Source: Gracilaria gracilis
Taxonomy: Eukaryota > Rhodophyta > Florideophyceae > Gracilariales > Gracilariaceae
Assembly: GCA_030374805.1 (NCBI GenBank)
Contig: JARGSG010000096.1
Span: 62,001-126,000 of the forward strand
Length of the DNA: 64,000 bases
Direction of reading: 5' to 3'
The position numbers were made by a program, and so were the translations under genes. This document shows, one piece after another, positions 44,491 through 54,418 of this stretch; the first letter of the stretch is position 1, and every line of letters begins with the position of its first letter. Below the pieces are notes generated by a model, which did no database searches, was not told the origin of the DNA, and worked only from the letters and a program-made list of their open reading frames with translations.

Positions 44491-46872
44491 GGTTATATTT
44501 TGTGAAACTGACTTTGAGAGTGAAGCATCACGTTGTGTGATGTTTGGTTTGTAGCCACAGGACTCTTTATTGTTCTTCTCTTGCTGTGATCGATGGTGGT
44601 CTGGGGTTACTTTGCTTGTCCATGTACTCTTATAGTGTCTCGTAGAGCATAGAGCTCACGTTAATCGAACCAGCGTAATGTGTATATCACGCATCCATGT
44701 AAAGAATTTATGGTGTTTATAGGTTCAAGTGCAGCTCTACGGCGCTGCGTCGTCGTAGCTACCGAAGAACTTCTGGGCGACGGCGCCGAGTAGCGGCGCA
44801 CTTATCCGCGCTTTCTCGAAGTTCGTTTTCGGTTTGCTTCTGGTTTTGTTGAATTCATTTGCAGGTCAAGTGCCTTTTCCGTGCACCACCATCTCCGCCA
44901 GCTTGCGTAAGCATCGCCACGAGTAACGGTTGATCTTCTACACGCTCCATCTCTTAACTTTTCCTGATGAACTGGTTCTCAGCAACCACATACCTTATTA
45001 AAATCCAGTTGAGGTGGGCTGTATAATATCTTTGCGACCAAAGTATATCGACCATGATGGTGCGTATAGGCACGTCTTCTCATCGATTGTCCTAATTACA
45101 TCCCAGGAGATTTCGCACGGAGCCCGTGTCGACATGGGCGCGACTGCGAGAAGGGCCTTCCTTAGTCTTTCGAAGGGTGTGACTCACGCCGTTTGAGAGG
45201 TGAGCTCTTGCTGCTCGGAGCGTAGTAACATTGGAGAGCGCACAATCGGGCAAATGGTAACACCTGTGCCATCGCCAGCAATGAGCAAAGCCAACGTTAT
45301 ACGCGAACGCGGTGTGAATGAGGTTCTGGGAACCGGCATAGTTAAAAAGGCGAGAAGAAGCTCGAAGATTAGAACATTTGCAGCGGAGATATCAATGATG
45401 CGACCTGATCCCGATGAAGCTGTTGATGACGAACCACGTCGATTGACGGAAAGAGACAAACTGCTTGCTTACCCCCCGACTACGCACCGTTCAGTTTGGG
45501 CATTGAGGGGCGGAGAACGTACACCGGTCTACCATTTCAAAGTCGTTCCTCCAGTTTCCAGTCCAGTGGTCACCACTCAGAATCGCATATGTGTATTCAT
45601 GTAACTAATGCAGCACGTCGCGATGTATTACCGACAGCTGGGGAGAGACAAGATAAGTCTCTGATAGATATGATTAAGCAATGGCCGTCACGGTTTTGGC
45701 CTTCTTTAGGAGAGAGAACTATCTTTAGATAGGCCTCCAGGCGACTGACCATAATAAAGAAGAAGAAGAAGAGTGTATCCGTGTATATGCCAAAGGTACG
45801 TATGAAAGGTTTCATGAAACCAGAAACGTACTCTTCAGGAACTGACGGGAAGTGTCGTTAGACATTTCCACATTTCCACTCAAGAAAGACTAGCTACCTT
45901 CGAATGGAAGTTCTTTCAAGACATGGGAAGAGTGACCGACAAGCATGTGATATTTTCTGACCTTCGTTTTTCTAGTTGGTCAATAAACCTCCAGACTCCT
46001 CAATACAAAACTAAATCTGTTTGATAATCGGACTACAACCTCGTCCGACATGCTAATATCTTGTTTATATAGAGAGATGCTAATATCGATCTCGGGTGTA
46101 GTCAGGGGCGTATTTATGACTGACTATTTTCATGCTCTTCTAAGTCAATAGTCATAAACTTGAAACGATAGGTAGTCACATTCCTCCAGAAACAATCAGA
46201 GACGAGGTTTGAAATCCTTAGAGAAGGCATAACCGTAGTCATTCTGACGAAAGAGGCAAGAACAGTCAGTCACAAATACGACCCTGGGTGTAGTGCGTTC
46301 TACATTCCACACACTTGATCCTCCCCCGCCCCTTCCCCCACTAACGGTCAACGGTCAATGTCGTTACTAGGGAGACTCGCACAGGTAATCGGCGCACCGG
46401 CCGCCTCTTCAGACTGGAGACGTCTATCAACTCGGACAACCCATCGGCTAGCTAACCAATCTCCGTTGCGGACCTGTCGCGAAGGAAAAGGGCTACGAAC
46501 GGCTGCATCGAAGCAACTAGGCCCCAAGCCGATCATCGGATAAGGGTTTTACCATTGTTTTCCTGGCTTTACCACCATACGGAGGGAATTCCTACGGCGG
46601 CAACCGAAAGGTGCTGTCCAGGTTTCCCGCCCGAGAGTCATCTTCAAGAGTTACAGTATGAATGCCTGTGTTGATAACCTGTAAATCGTTGAAGGCTTCC
46701 ATCATGTAATGAGTCCTGGACCTACTATAGCTTGGGCGGAAGACTTTGTGGTGCGTGGCATGTTCTACACAAGATCGCGTCGTGAAGCGTTTGTCAATGG
46801 GCAACACAAGACTATATGCTCTCCGTCGTTCGTCACGTTAGTCCCACAGCTGCATCTTAACGTCTTTTCTTC
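44491..46872. other. gene-poor region
   Basis: About 2.4 kb without a supported gene. The minus strand has a 91-codon frame at 45184-45459 with two hydrophobic stretches and a 45-codon frame at 44998-45135 ending YFGRKDIIQPTSTGF. GTAAGC and GTGAGT on the minus strand (about 45470 and 45186) could be donors linking them, but I could not build a consistent gene. A GAA-type microsatellite lies at about 45756-45772. AT content is higher than in the surrounding genes. Confidence 0.4.
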
Positions 46873-48225
46873 TCAATCCTGTACGGGGACCGGGTGCACA
46901 ATTGTGGCATCATAAGAATAACTTTTCAACCACCTTCGAATGCACCGTTTCAAGACGCTCAATTCTTGTCCATTAGCACCGTTGCGAAGCGCATTATGAA
47001 CATTTTGCCACGGATGTTTGACTTTTGTAAACAGGTTGGAGTGATATGCAAGGACGATGAACAACGTTCTATACCACTCATAGCGCTTTTGAGCACCTCT
47101 CGGGAGGCTTTCTTCTTTTTCACCCATTGTGAACTGCCAGAGTTTCTGCAGTCCTGTTTGGCGAAGGATTTCATTGCAAAATAATATCGCCAACTGATGA
47201 TTCTTCCTCTCCGGTATCATTTTGTACTCCAGCTCTATGTTTTCGGCGAAGAACAAATTGCACAAATCACCAATAAGAACAACCTCGGTCAAAGCAGAGA
47301 GCCCTCTGAGAACGGAGAGACCATTACATGCGTACACACTTGATGGACGTGACAGTAAGGAGTGAGCGTCAAGGATTGTTTCGACCGCAAACCATGTACT
47401 CCCATAGTGACGGAGCACCACCAGTGTGGGCTCAAACGGATCGTAAGGTTGATGTTCAACACCAACATCTTGATTAGCCCAGAACTCATCACTGTCTAGA
47501 ACTTCATACTTTTGAGCACAGCTTTCGTCGTCTAAGAAACGACACAGATTTTGAGCCTGGTTTCTCGATTCAGAGAAAGAAAAGAACCGGAAGAAACGCT
47601 GGAGACATTGCCTTCGACGAGTGAGAGCGGTTTGATACGGGTAGAAAACAATCTGAAGTCTCTTTGAAGAGTCTTGAATGTTTGCAGATTGTGTGCCACC
47701 TAAAAGCTGATAGAAAAAGAAGATGCCGTCTGTACCACCGTAGACGATGCGAAAAATACACCAGCGGAGTTTGAGTTGTGTTAGTTTCAAGCGACGAATT
47801 GAGCCTATGGCAGGCAGTAATCCTATTGCTGCTGCTGCGAATGCATCCAGTGAAATGAATTTGATGGAGGCCAGTATTAAGGCTGCGAATGAGATGAGTA
47901 TGCTTGTGATATTGAGTAAGAGATTTCCAATTGGAGCTGTTAATGGTTCTTTTGGGTTTACTTGAGTAGCGAAACTGAGAATAACAGATAGTATTGCAAA
48001 CAAGTACGAAAGACAGACTATGATGATTTCCAACTCCACATTGACATGTCGCAATGTGCGACTTGGCGTTTCGAGTGAAAAGATATCTGGTCTCATTTGT
48101 TTGTTTGCAAGTAAGGATTTTTGTATGTGTTCGAGATGATGTATGATATGACTTGCACAGATTTGGAGGTGGTTTGGAGAGCGCACATGATGGTGATGAT
48201 AAACAGCATGATGGCGACGCGTCAA
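46873..48225 (-). CDS. unrecognised multi-span membrane protein
   Basis: A 450-residue frame. After a His-rich N-terminus (MTRRHHAVYHHHHVRSPN) there are three to four predicted membrane helices at about 60-145: EIIIVCLSYLFAILSVILSF, then LLLNITSILISFAALILASI and AFAAAAIGLLPAIGSI. A soluble domain of about 300 residues follows, with no motif I know; landmarks are LQIVFYPYQTALTRRRQCLQ, PTLVVLRHYGSTWFAVETIL and ALTEVVLIGDLCNLFFAENI. Met44 (MRPDIFSLETPSRT, 48096) would remove the odd His-rich start and is a plausible true start. A second frame overlaps at 47570-48232 but is less protein-like. No function is proposed. Confidence 0.65.
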   Translation of the reverse strand: MTRRHHAVYHHHHVRSPNHLQICASHIIHHLEHIQKSLLANKQMRPDIFSLETPSRTLRHVNVELEIIIVCLSYLFAILSVILSFATQVNPKEPLTAPIGNLLLNITSILISFAALILASIKFISLDAFAAAAIGLLPAIGSIRRLKLTQLKLRWCIFRIVYGGTDGIFFFYQLLGGTQSANIQDSSKRLQIVFYPYQTALTRRRQCLQRFFRFFSFSESRNQAQNLCRFLDDESCAQKYEVLDSDEFWANQDVGVEHQPYDPFEPTLVVLRHYGSTWFAVETILDAHSLLSRPSSVYACNGLSVLRGLSALTEVVLIGDLCNLFFAENIELEYKMIPERKNHQLAILFCNEILRQTGLQKLWQFTMGEKEESLPRGAQKRYEWYRTLFIVLAYHSNLFTKVKHPWQNVHNALRNGANGQELSVLKRCIRRWLKSYSYDATIVHPVPVQD

Positions 48226-49684
48226 AAAACATTGACTGTGGGACGGAATGCAGACATGACTAGTAGGAAAAGGTCGAAAGTTATTGGTCTGTACGACGAA
48301 AAGTTAGAAGAAGCAAGCTTTGGCCCGCGTTAGGACATAGAAAATGTGACCAGTGTGAGGAAGAAATCGGAAGCAGGGTGAAAAGTATGGGGCGAAAAGA
48401 ACGTGGCAACGGTGGAATGAAGCGGGCATGCAAGGGATAGAGTTTGGACTTGTTTCAACGATTCAGTGTTCGGGGTGATGACGTATTTTGGCAGCTAAGA
48501 TAGAGCTGGTATAAAGTTGAGCTTCGCGCCGTTCGTTTGGCACGGTGGAGAGCAAGGGGCAGTGCAGGATGAGCTAAGATAAAGTCGGGAGGCACACTAG
48601 GTGCATTGAAGACAAGTGTTGCGCGTGCAGTTACGGTGGCGGGCGTCGAAGGGGGAGGTTTGACCTCGTGCTCGGGGAGTGGTTGGGAGCTCAACTGCTG
48701 AGCCGTTGGAAATTAGCATAAACGAACGATACGATTTATGATACTGATATGTATCGATTCCAACTCATTGAGCTGATCTGAGGGCGCGCTGAACAAAGTA
48801 CATGAGTAAGGTTACGCATGCGGATGACGAATATTTGGCGCGAGGCGCTCGGCAGGCAGGGGCGCGTCGGGGAACGTCAGGTAGGTAAGGGGGGAAGGGG
48901 GGGTTTAGGAGCAAAGCAAAAGCGCAAATCGGCCAAGCGATTTGCTGCCACAATAGTGCCCAATTGGGTGCCGCAGCGAGGGCGGCGGCGCTGCGTCAGC
49001 CGCGAAGGAGGAGGAGAGTGCTCCGGCGGTGGTGCGTTGTATCCATCTAACCGTTGCAAGCAAGGACGCGGGCGGGCGAGCGACTGTTACTGTATCTGCA
49101 GTATGGATATCCAATACAAGCGGCGACGCGTCGACGCGCAGCGGCGTTGCGTGCACGCGCGCGGCGCCACGCGTGCCATACGTGCGGGCGCGCCGGTTGC
49201 GCGCACCGGTGCGCCAGCAGCGGCGGCGCAGTTGCTCGCGAGATTGCGTCGTCGAACACTCGCGACAAGCGTTCCATCGTGTGCGTCGCTCGCATCATTG
49301 CCACACATCATCGCGCCGCGCGATGGCGCGCAATGGTGCCGCCCCCACCCACCGCCTGCCTACCGCCCACCACCTACCGCCCACCCCCCCCACCGCTCCC
49401 CTCGCCACGGCACGCCTGTGTGACTTGCTTTGCTTTGCCTCGCTTTGATGCGCCATCATCTCGCACGCTGGTGCGCACGGCGCCGACCCCCATGCCTCGC
49501 GGATGTACCACGCGCGTGGCCGCGTGCGTTGCGTTGCGGCTCGTTAGCTTCAGTATAAATACCGCTCACCACTCGTGGGCGCTCTCTCCCTCTCGTCTCT
49601 ATCGCACTCAAGCCTCTCAGCCCTCCCGCCAACCGAACCCTCTCCACCGCTTCTCGTACTCTCAACAGTTGTTTCTCTCTCACC
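48226..49684. other. GC-rich region upstream of alpha-carbonic anhydrase
   Basis: About 1.46 kb, very GC-rich from 48800 on. Many overlapping Arg-rich frames on both strands are composition artefacts. A C-rich, pyrimidine patch lies at 49340-49410. The core promoter (TATA box) of the carbonic anhydrase gene lies at its right end. Confidence 0.45.
49554..49561 (+). promoter_or_regulatory. TATA box of the alpha-carbonic anhydrase gene
   Basis: TATAAATA, 131 bases before the start codon, followed by a pyrimidine-rich stretch (CTCTCTCCCTCTCGTCTC) typical of a transcription start and leader. It is the clearest TATA box in the window and fits a strongly expressed gene. Confidence 0.75.
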
Positions 49685-50536
49685 ATGAAGTGCTTCATCG
49701 CTTGCGTACTTTCCGTGCTCGTCGCGTCCGCGTTCGCCAACGAAGAGCTCGAGGTTGACGCTTCGGGATGCGCGGTCAAGTCAGCCGTGGGTGACTTTGC
49801 GTACGACATCACGCTGCCGAACAACCCGTCCAACTGGGGTAACATCAAGGAAGACTTCGCCGCGTGCAAGGACGGAGACAGTCAATCACCGATCAACTTC
49901 CCGGCCAACGTGCAGTACGCGCCCAAGGGCGCCGGCCCGCGACCGAAAATGGGCTTGGCCAACATGACTTTTGGCGCCAGTTCGTACAATTGGGCCATGT
50001 CGTGCAGCGATGAATCGGGATCGTGCGGTACCACCACGTATGGCGGCAAGACGTTCGAGCTCATCAACGTGCACTTCCACTCGCCGAGTGAGCACAAGCT
50101 GTTTGGCAAGCAGTACCCGTTGGAATGCCACATGGTGCACGCGGCTGAGGACGGCTCACTGGCTGTGATCGGCACCATGTTCGACTACGCCGATCAGACT
50201 TCGTACCCCGCGCGCATCTACCAGAACGTTGTGCCGGAGTACGGCGACAACAACGTGCTCGGCACCGTGTTGGACGGCGTGACCAAGGACCGCGAGGAGT
50301 GGGCCATCCCGGTGGGTCGCATCGTGGATCACAGCAAGGGATACTGCTCGTACTCCGGATCGCTCACCACGCCTCCGTGTACCGAGGGCGTCACGTGGTT
50401 CATGTCCATGCAGGTGTGGACCGTGTCCGAGCGACAGGTGCACGAATACTCGCGGAGCGCTGGAACGAGCATCGACGGAAACAACCGACCGGTGCAAGCG
50501 CTCAACGAGCGCCCGGTCACATGTTACGTGGCGTAG
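49685..50536 (+). CDS. secreted alpha-type carbonic anhydrase
   Basis: A 283-residue enzyme with a signal peptide (MKCFIACVLSVLVASAFA, likely cut after residue 18). Family motifs: SQSPINFPANVQ, zinc ligands in NVHFHSPSEH (His130, His132) and LECHMVHAA (His149), and SGSLTTPPCTEGVTWFM with the conserved Thr that orients the zinc hydroxide. It interconverts CO2 and bicarbonate, here probably in the periplasm or secretory route for inorganic carbon supply. Several Cys residues (MSCSDESGSCG; SGSLTTPPC) may form disulphides. The stretch where animal enzymes have the proton-shuttle His (before the first zinc ligands) has no His, so turnover may be slower. ATG 49685 directly precedes the signal peptide and follows a good leader. 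Confidence 0.95.
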   Translation: MKCFIACVLSVLVASAFANEELEVDASGCAVKSAVGDFAYDITLPNNPSNWGNIKEDFAACKDGDSQSPINFPANVQYAPKGAGPRPKMGLANMTFGASSYNWAMSCSDESGSCGTTTYGGKTFELINVHFHSPSEHKLFGKQYPLECHMVHAAEDGSLAVIGTMFDYADQTSYPARIYQNVVPEYGDNNVLGTVLDGVTKDREEWAIPVGRIVDHSKGYCSYSGSLTTPPCTEGVTWFMSMQVWTVSERQVHEYSRSAGTSIDGNNRPVQALNERPVTCYVA

Positions 50537-51116
50537 AGCGGCGTGGGTGGAAGGGGAAGCCACTGGGAACGTTCACCGCGCCCGTTTTGGGAAAGGGGCC
50601 GCGGTGCGGGAAGGGGATCTCTCTTCGTTTTGTTGGGGGGGGGGGGTTGAACAAGAAGAGGGCTTTAGGGGTTTTTACTTTGCGATAGTTTACTGCTGTT
50701 TTTTTTGCTGCGCGCTCATTGTGTTTCCGCCGCGGGCTTTTCGTTGGAACTTGGTGTGCGAACAGTAAACCGCCGACGCGACAGTCTCGTGCCAAACGTG
50801 TGCCGCCCACTCGCTTTGCCGCCAGTGCGTCTATTATTATTCCCCCAGTGGCAAGCGCGTGCCCGCCGCTGCCGCTCACCGCCAGTAGCTTCCCCTATAC
50901 CCCCTCGGTAGCCGTGCCCCGCCCCCCAGCGCCCCCCCGCCTCGCGCGCCTTTTTGTCCCGCGTCGCTTCGCCTCATCCCAGAGTGCGCACCTTCTCCGG
51001 CCCGCGATCCCCTCCCCCTCTCCCCACCCTACCCCCGCTCCCCGCTCCCCCTCCTCCTCCTCCTCATCCTCATCCTCTCCTTCCCTTCGCCTCGCACTTG
51101 CGTGGTGGCACACACC
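50537..51116. other. spacer with a 12-base G run, between carbonic anhydrase and the F-box-like gene
   Basis: This 580-base stretch has G x12 at 50635-50646 and a long C/T-rich leader with CTCCTCCTCCTC units at about 51048-51066, just before the next start codon. The frames crossing it are compositional. Confidence 0.5.
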
Positions 51117-53096
51117 ATGGCCGAAAGTAACCATCCCGCCTACCTCTTCCCGAGTCTATCCGAGACTGCTCAGTCGCTGCCGCTCTTCGCCTCGCATACC
51201 GCCCATAGTGACAAGCGCGCCTTGCCGCCGCGCCCAAAGTCGCCGCCGTCGAAGCGTCCGCGCTGCAAAACCATCGCTTCGGAACGCTCCGTGTTCCCGT
51301 TGGACAAGCTCCCGCGCGAAGTCATCACCGTCGTCTTGGAGCATGTGGCCGGCGTCAGCTTCCAACGCTGCTGCTTCTCGGACTCTGCTGACATCAAGTC
51401 CATGCGCCTCGCTCTCCGTCGTCTCTTGCCTGTGGCCGCCGCTTCTCATGCATTATGTGATATCGTCATGCATTTCTTCAAGACCTTTATTCCGTTTGAG
51501 CACATGTATCGCATTCTACCGTCTGTTTATGACCATGATCATGATATCACCAATTCAAATCTGTTCGCTGCAGCTAGAAATGCCGCCCATCTCATCAGTC
51601 AACACACTCATCCTCCAGACTACACGCCCCGCTCCCACAGAAAAAACTTGTATAACAGCTTGTCCGTCTTCTCCAAAAAGCACACCTGGTCCTGTCGTGT
51701 TGCCACGTCATGCGCCCTCCTGCTGCGTCCATCGGAGGTGCTAGACACGCACTTTCTCATCAACGATTATTCTCCAAAAAGTATTCGATGTATCCTCAAC
51801 GCCCTTATGTTCATGAATATACGCTTTAAAAAACTGGTCATACCCTCTTTGCGACAGTTGCCGTTCGTCACGAGTGAGCATCTTTGTTTCAAGTCTTTTC
51901 TGCGTTCTGTCGGGTCCTCCTTGACGCATCTCGAAATGCCTATTTCGGTCGAGCACCAACGCGCTAATTTCTCGCGTCACGTGTTTCCCGCCATGCCTCA
52001 GTTGCAATACATACACTTCAAGGTCCAACATATGGACGAGTGCGATACTGCTAATGGACCTTGTTTCCAACTGTTACCGAACCAATTACTCCGAGGAATT
52101 GGAAATGCCCTTCCTGGTCTCCGCGTCGTCACCGTGGAAAACATGTATCGCACGCAAAGTGAATCGTATGAAATCGTTCAACTACCGTCTTCCGTCTCTC
52201 AGCTTCGAATCGTGAGAGATGAATCCATCATCAACGCATTCCGCAACTCCAACCAACTTCGCGTCATAATCTTTCATCGTACACAGATTGATCTTCAAAA
52301 GCTGGCAAAGCTGATGCCACGAAAAGCTTTTCCAAACCTCAACCGAATCGCCTTGGTTGCATGTGATCTTGTTTTGAAAGGCTCTGGCCATTCAAATGTA
52401 CGGTGTCTGTCCAAGAAGATCCAAACGCTCATGCACGATAACGCGTGTAGATGCACTCCCTTGAAATCTACTGACCTCAAATTTCTACAAGACCATTGCC
52501 CAAACTTGTCGGTACTTGATTTGTGGCTGGCTGCGCCGAGCGACAGACTCAGTTGGCTGACGTTGGGAAGGCTGGTGGAGAAGTTGACGCAGCTGAGAGT
52601 GTTGATTGTTGACGCTGGTCCAGACCCTGAAGACCTTGAAGACCAATTTGTGGACTCATACGCGCAGTTTTACAAGTGTTTGACTCGCAATTCCAGCGCG
52701 ATAGAGCATTTGGCTCTCATCGGATCATGTTTGAACATGGAGACGTTCAAGGAGTTGATAAGAGTCAAAGGGGCTGATTTACGCTCCCTTAAAGTGAAAT
52801 TGTTCTCGGAAGATGAATTGCGAAACGCGTACGGCGTGCTGAATACATTTGATGCGATTCAGGCGCTTTGCGCCATTCGTAAATATTGTCCAAAGCTTGA
52901 GAGTCTATGCCTCAATAGTCAGGAAGAGATAATCCATCACATGTCACAGACCACGTCGCTATCGTCATCAGATCGTGCTTGTTTGGATGTGAATGCGGCG
53001 GAGGAGGTGTGGGAACAAACGGCAAAGGACTTTTGCTGCGTCAAGTTTCGTCAGCGTCTGACGAAGGGGTATGGCGGAATTGACGCAGAGGTTTGA
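51117..53096 (+). CDS. F-box-like protein with leucine-rich repeats
   Basis: A 659-residue single-exon protein. Residues about 65-130 look like an F-box: VFPLDKLPREVITVVLEHVA, then ALRRLLPVAAASHALCDIV. The rest has irregular leucine-rich repeats: LSVLDLWLAAPSDRLSW, LTQLRVLIVDAGPDPEDLED, SSAIEHLALIGSCLNMETF and LRSLKVKLFSEDEL. F-box/LRR proteins recruit substrates to SCF ubiquitin ligases; the substrate is unknown. A start at 51117 (CACCATGG context) is preferred over the in-frame Met five codons upstream. Similarity is by pattern only, and the LRRs are too irregular to count. Confidence 0.65.
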   Translation: MAESNHPAYLFPSLSETAQSLPLFASHTAHSDKRALPPRPKSPPSKRPRCKTIASERSVFPLDKLPREVITVVLEHVAGVSFQRCCFSDSADIKSMRLALRRLLPVAAASHALCDIVMHFFKTFIPFEHMYRILPSVYDHDHDITNSNLFAAARNAAHLISQHTHPPDYTPRSHRKNLYNSLSVFSKKHTWSCRVATSCALLLRPSEVLDTHFLINDYSPKSIRCILNALMFMNIRFKKLVIPSLRQLPFVTSEHLCFKSFLRSVGSSLTHLEMPISVEHQRANFSRHVFPAMPQLQYIHFKVQHMDECDTANGPCFQLLPNQLLRGIGNALPGLRVVTVENMYRTQSESYEIVQLPSSVSQLRIVRDESIINAFRNSNQLRVIIFHRTQIDLQKLAKLMPRKAFPNLNRIALVACDLVLKGSGHSNVRCLSKKIQTLMHDNACRCTPLKSTDLKFLQDHCPNLSVLDLWLAAPSDRLSWLTLGRLVEKLTQLRVLIVDAGPDPEDLEDQFVDSYAQFYKCLTRNSSAIEHLALIGSCLNMETFKELIRVKGADLRSLKVKLFSEDELRNAYGVLNTFDAIQALCAIRKYCPKLESLCLNSQEEIIHHMSQTTSLSSSDRACLDVNAAEEVWEQTAKDFCCVKFRQRLTKGYGGIDAEV

Positions 53097-54418
53097 GTGA
53101 AATGCGTTCGGCATGTGACCGTGCGAGATGGGCGGAGCGGAGGACATGCACGACGACACCGGGGCGAGGCGAAGGTGCAACGGTAGGACGGCTGTACAGT
53201 GTACAGTACCGCTTCGGTCACGCAATGAATTAACGGCAGAAGTGCCAGCCAAACATGATGTTTGACAGCTCGCTGCAACCCAGAAGCCTTAATCGTTTTT
53301 GGCCCTTTCGAAGGTTAAAGCGCAGAAATTAACCTTGCTACAAGGGTAACCGTTTTCCGTCAAACAAAACGATCTTTCAACGTACAAATGTGCCAAGCTG
53401 TGAGCTCATTAACTTTATAGCATATGGACCACAGCGCACAATCAACTCCATTGAATACGCATGCGGGGTTCCAATTGTAACACATCAAGTTGATAACATC
53501 ATGGGCTCATCCGAGAAGGCTGTCACAGTCTATTTTGGGACGCGTTTCTCTCTGTTCAACACCAGCTTGTCCGCAGCAAAGACGAAGAATTTATGAGCAC
53601 GAAGAGCAATCGACGGAAATGATGGATTGACCGCAGCGTGGGACGAGACCATTTGTGTTTAAAAACACGAGAGCCGAGAATAGTTGCAAGTTGTGATCTG
53701 CCAATCAACATGAAGAGAGGCATGTTCGACATGCCTTCTGTGCTTTCTCTCAGGATCTTGTGCAAATGTCAAAAGGAAGGGGTGGACCGTGAACAAGAGC
53801 AAGCATCATGGTGTACGTATGTACAAAATAGAGCACAGGTTCAAGTCCTGTGTCACAATGCACGTTGCTCTGTTCCATTATAAAGTGTATACAGTGTATC
53901 TACAAGTGATATCTGGAACCAATGCTATAGCTGTACTGTGGCTTGAGGCACCCGGTGCCATGCGGGAAGGGGTTACAAATTGTAATTGTAACTTACAATT
54001 GTTTGTTGGTGAATCGTGTGAATGACGCCAAAGAAGGTCTGCTAGCTGGAGAAGACATCTACGTACACGGTACACTGATGCAGTAAGATATCTTAGATAG
54101 GATAGCAGCCAGGGGGCACTGTTCACGGTGAGCAGTTCAAAAGTGGTTGGGCGGCAAGGCGTGGGCTTGTCCATCGAGAAGCACCCTCTCCACAGCGAGA
54201 ATTGTATAGCGTAGTAGAAATGGGCTCAGATATGTCGCGCCCAATCAGCGACGCCTGCAGCAGCAGCGCGCCAATCAGCGCGCGCGAGCTGTGCACGTGT
54301 GCACGGCGGCAGATCACAAGCGCGCCGCCCGACGTCAACATGGCACACGCACACGCACCGCGCCGCGCCCTCCCCGTCGAGAGCTCCGCGTCCTCATCAA
54401 CACGCGCCGCACCGCACC
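53097..54418. other. spacer upstream of the Ski2-like gene
   Basis: About 1.3 kb without a supported gene. Short frames on both strands have no motif. A tRNA T-arm-like hairpin at 53835-53851 was examined and rejected. Two CCAAT boxes lie at the right end. Confidence 0.45.
54241..54280 (+). promoter_or_regulatory. two CCAATCAGCG boxes, 30 bases apart
   Basis: CCAATCAGCG occurs at 54241-54250 and again at 54271-54280, on the same face of the helix, 140-180 bases before the probable start of the Ski2-like gene. Classic NF-Y-type boxes. Confidence 0.6.

Noticed and set aside
45184-45604. Overlapping 134-codon (+) and 91-codon (-) ORFs
   Set aside because: Each is the mirror of the other and neither has a motif. 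The minus frame has hydrophobic stretches and nearby GTAAGC/GTGAGT, but no consistent spliced gene could be built.
49054-49758. Arg/Ala-rich ORFs upstream of and overlapping the carbonic anhydrase start
   Set aside because: The GC-rich composition gives long frames by chance. The TATA box and signal peptide place the real gene start at 49685.
53780-53862. Possible tRNA, from a perfect T-arm-like hairpin ACAGG-TTCAAGT-CCTGT
   Set aside because: No 5' strand matches the would-be acceptor GTCACAA, and no D or anticodon arm with proper spacing is present upstream.
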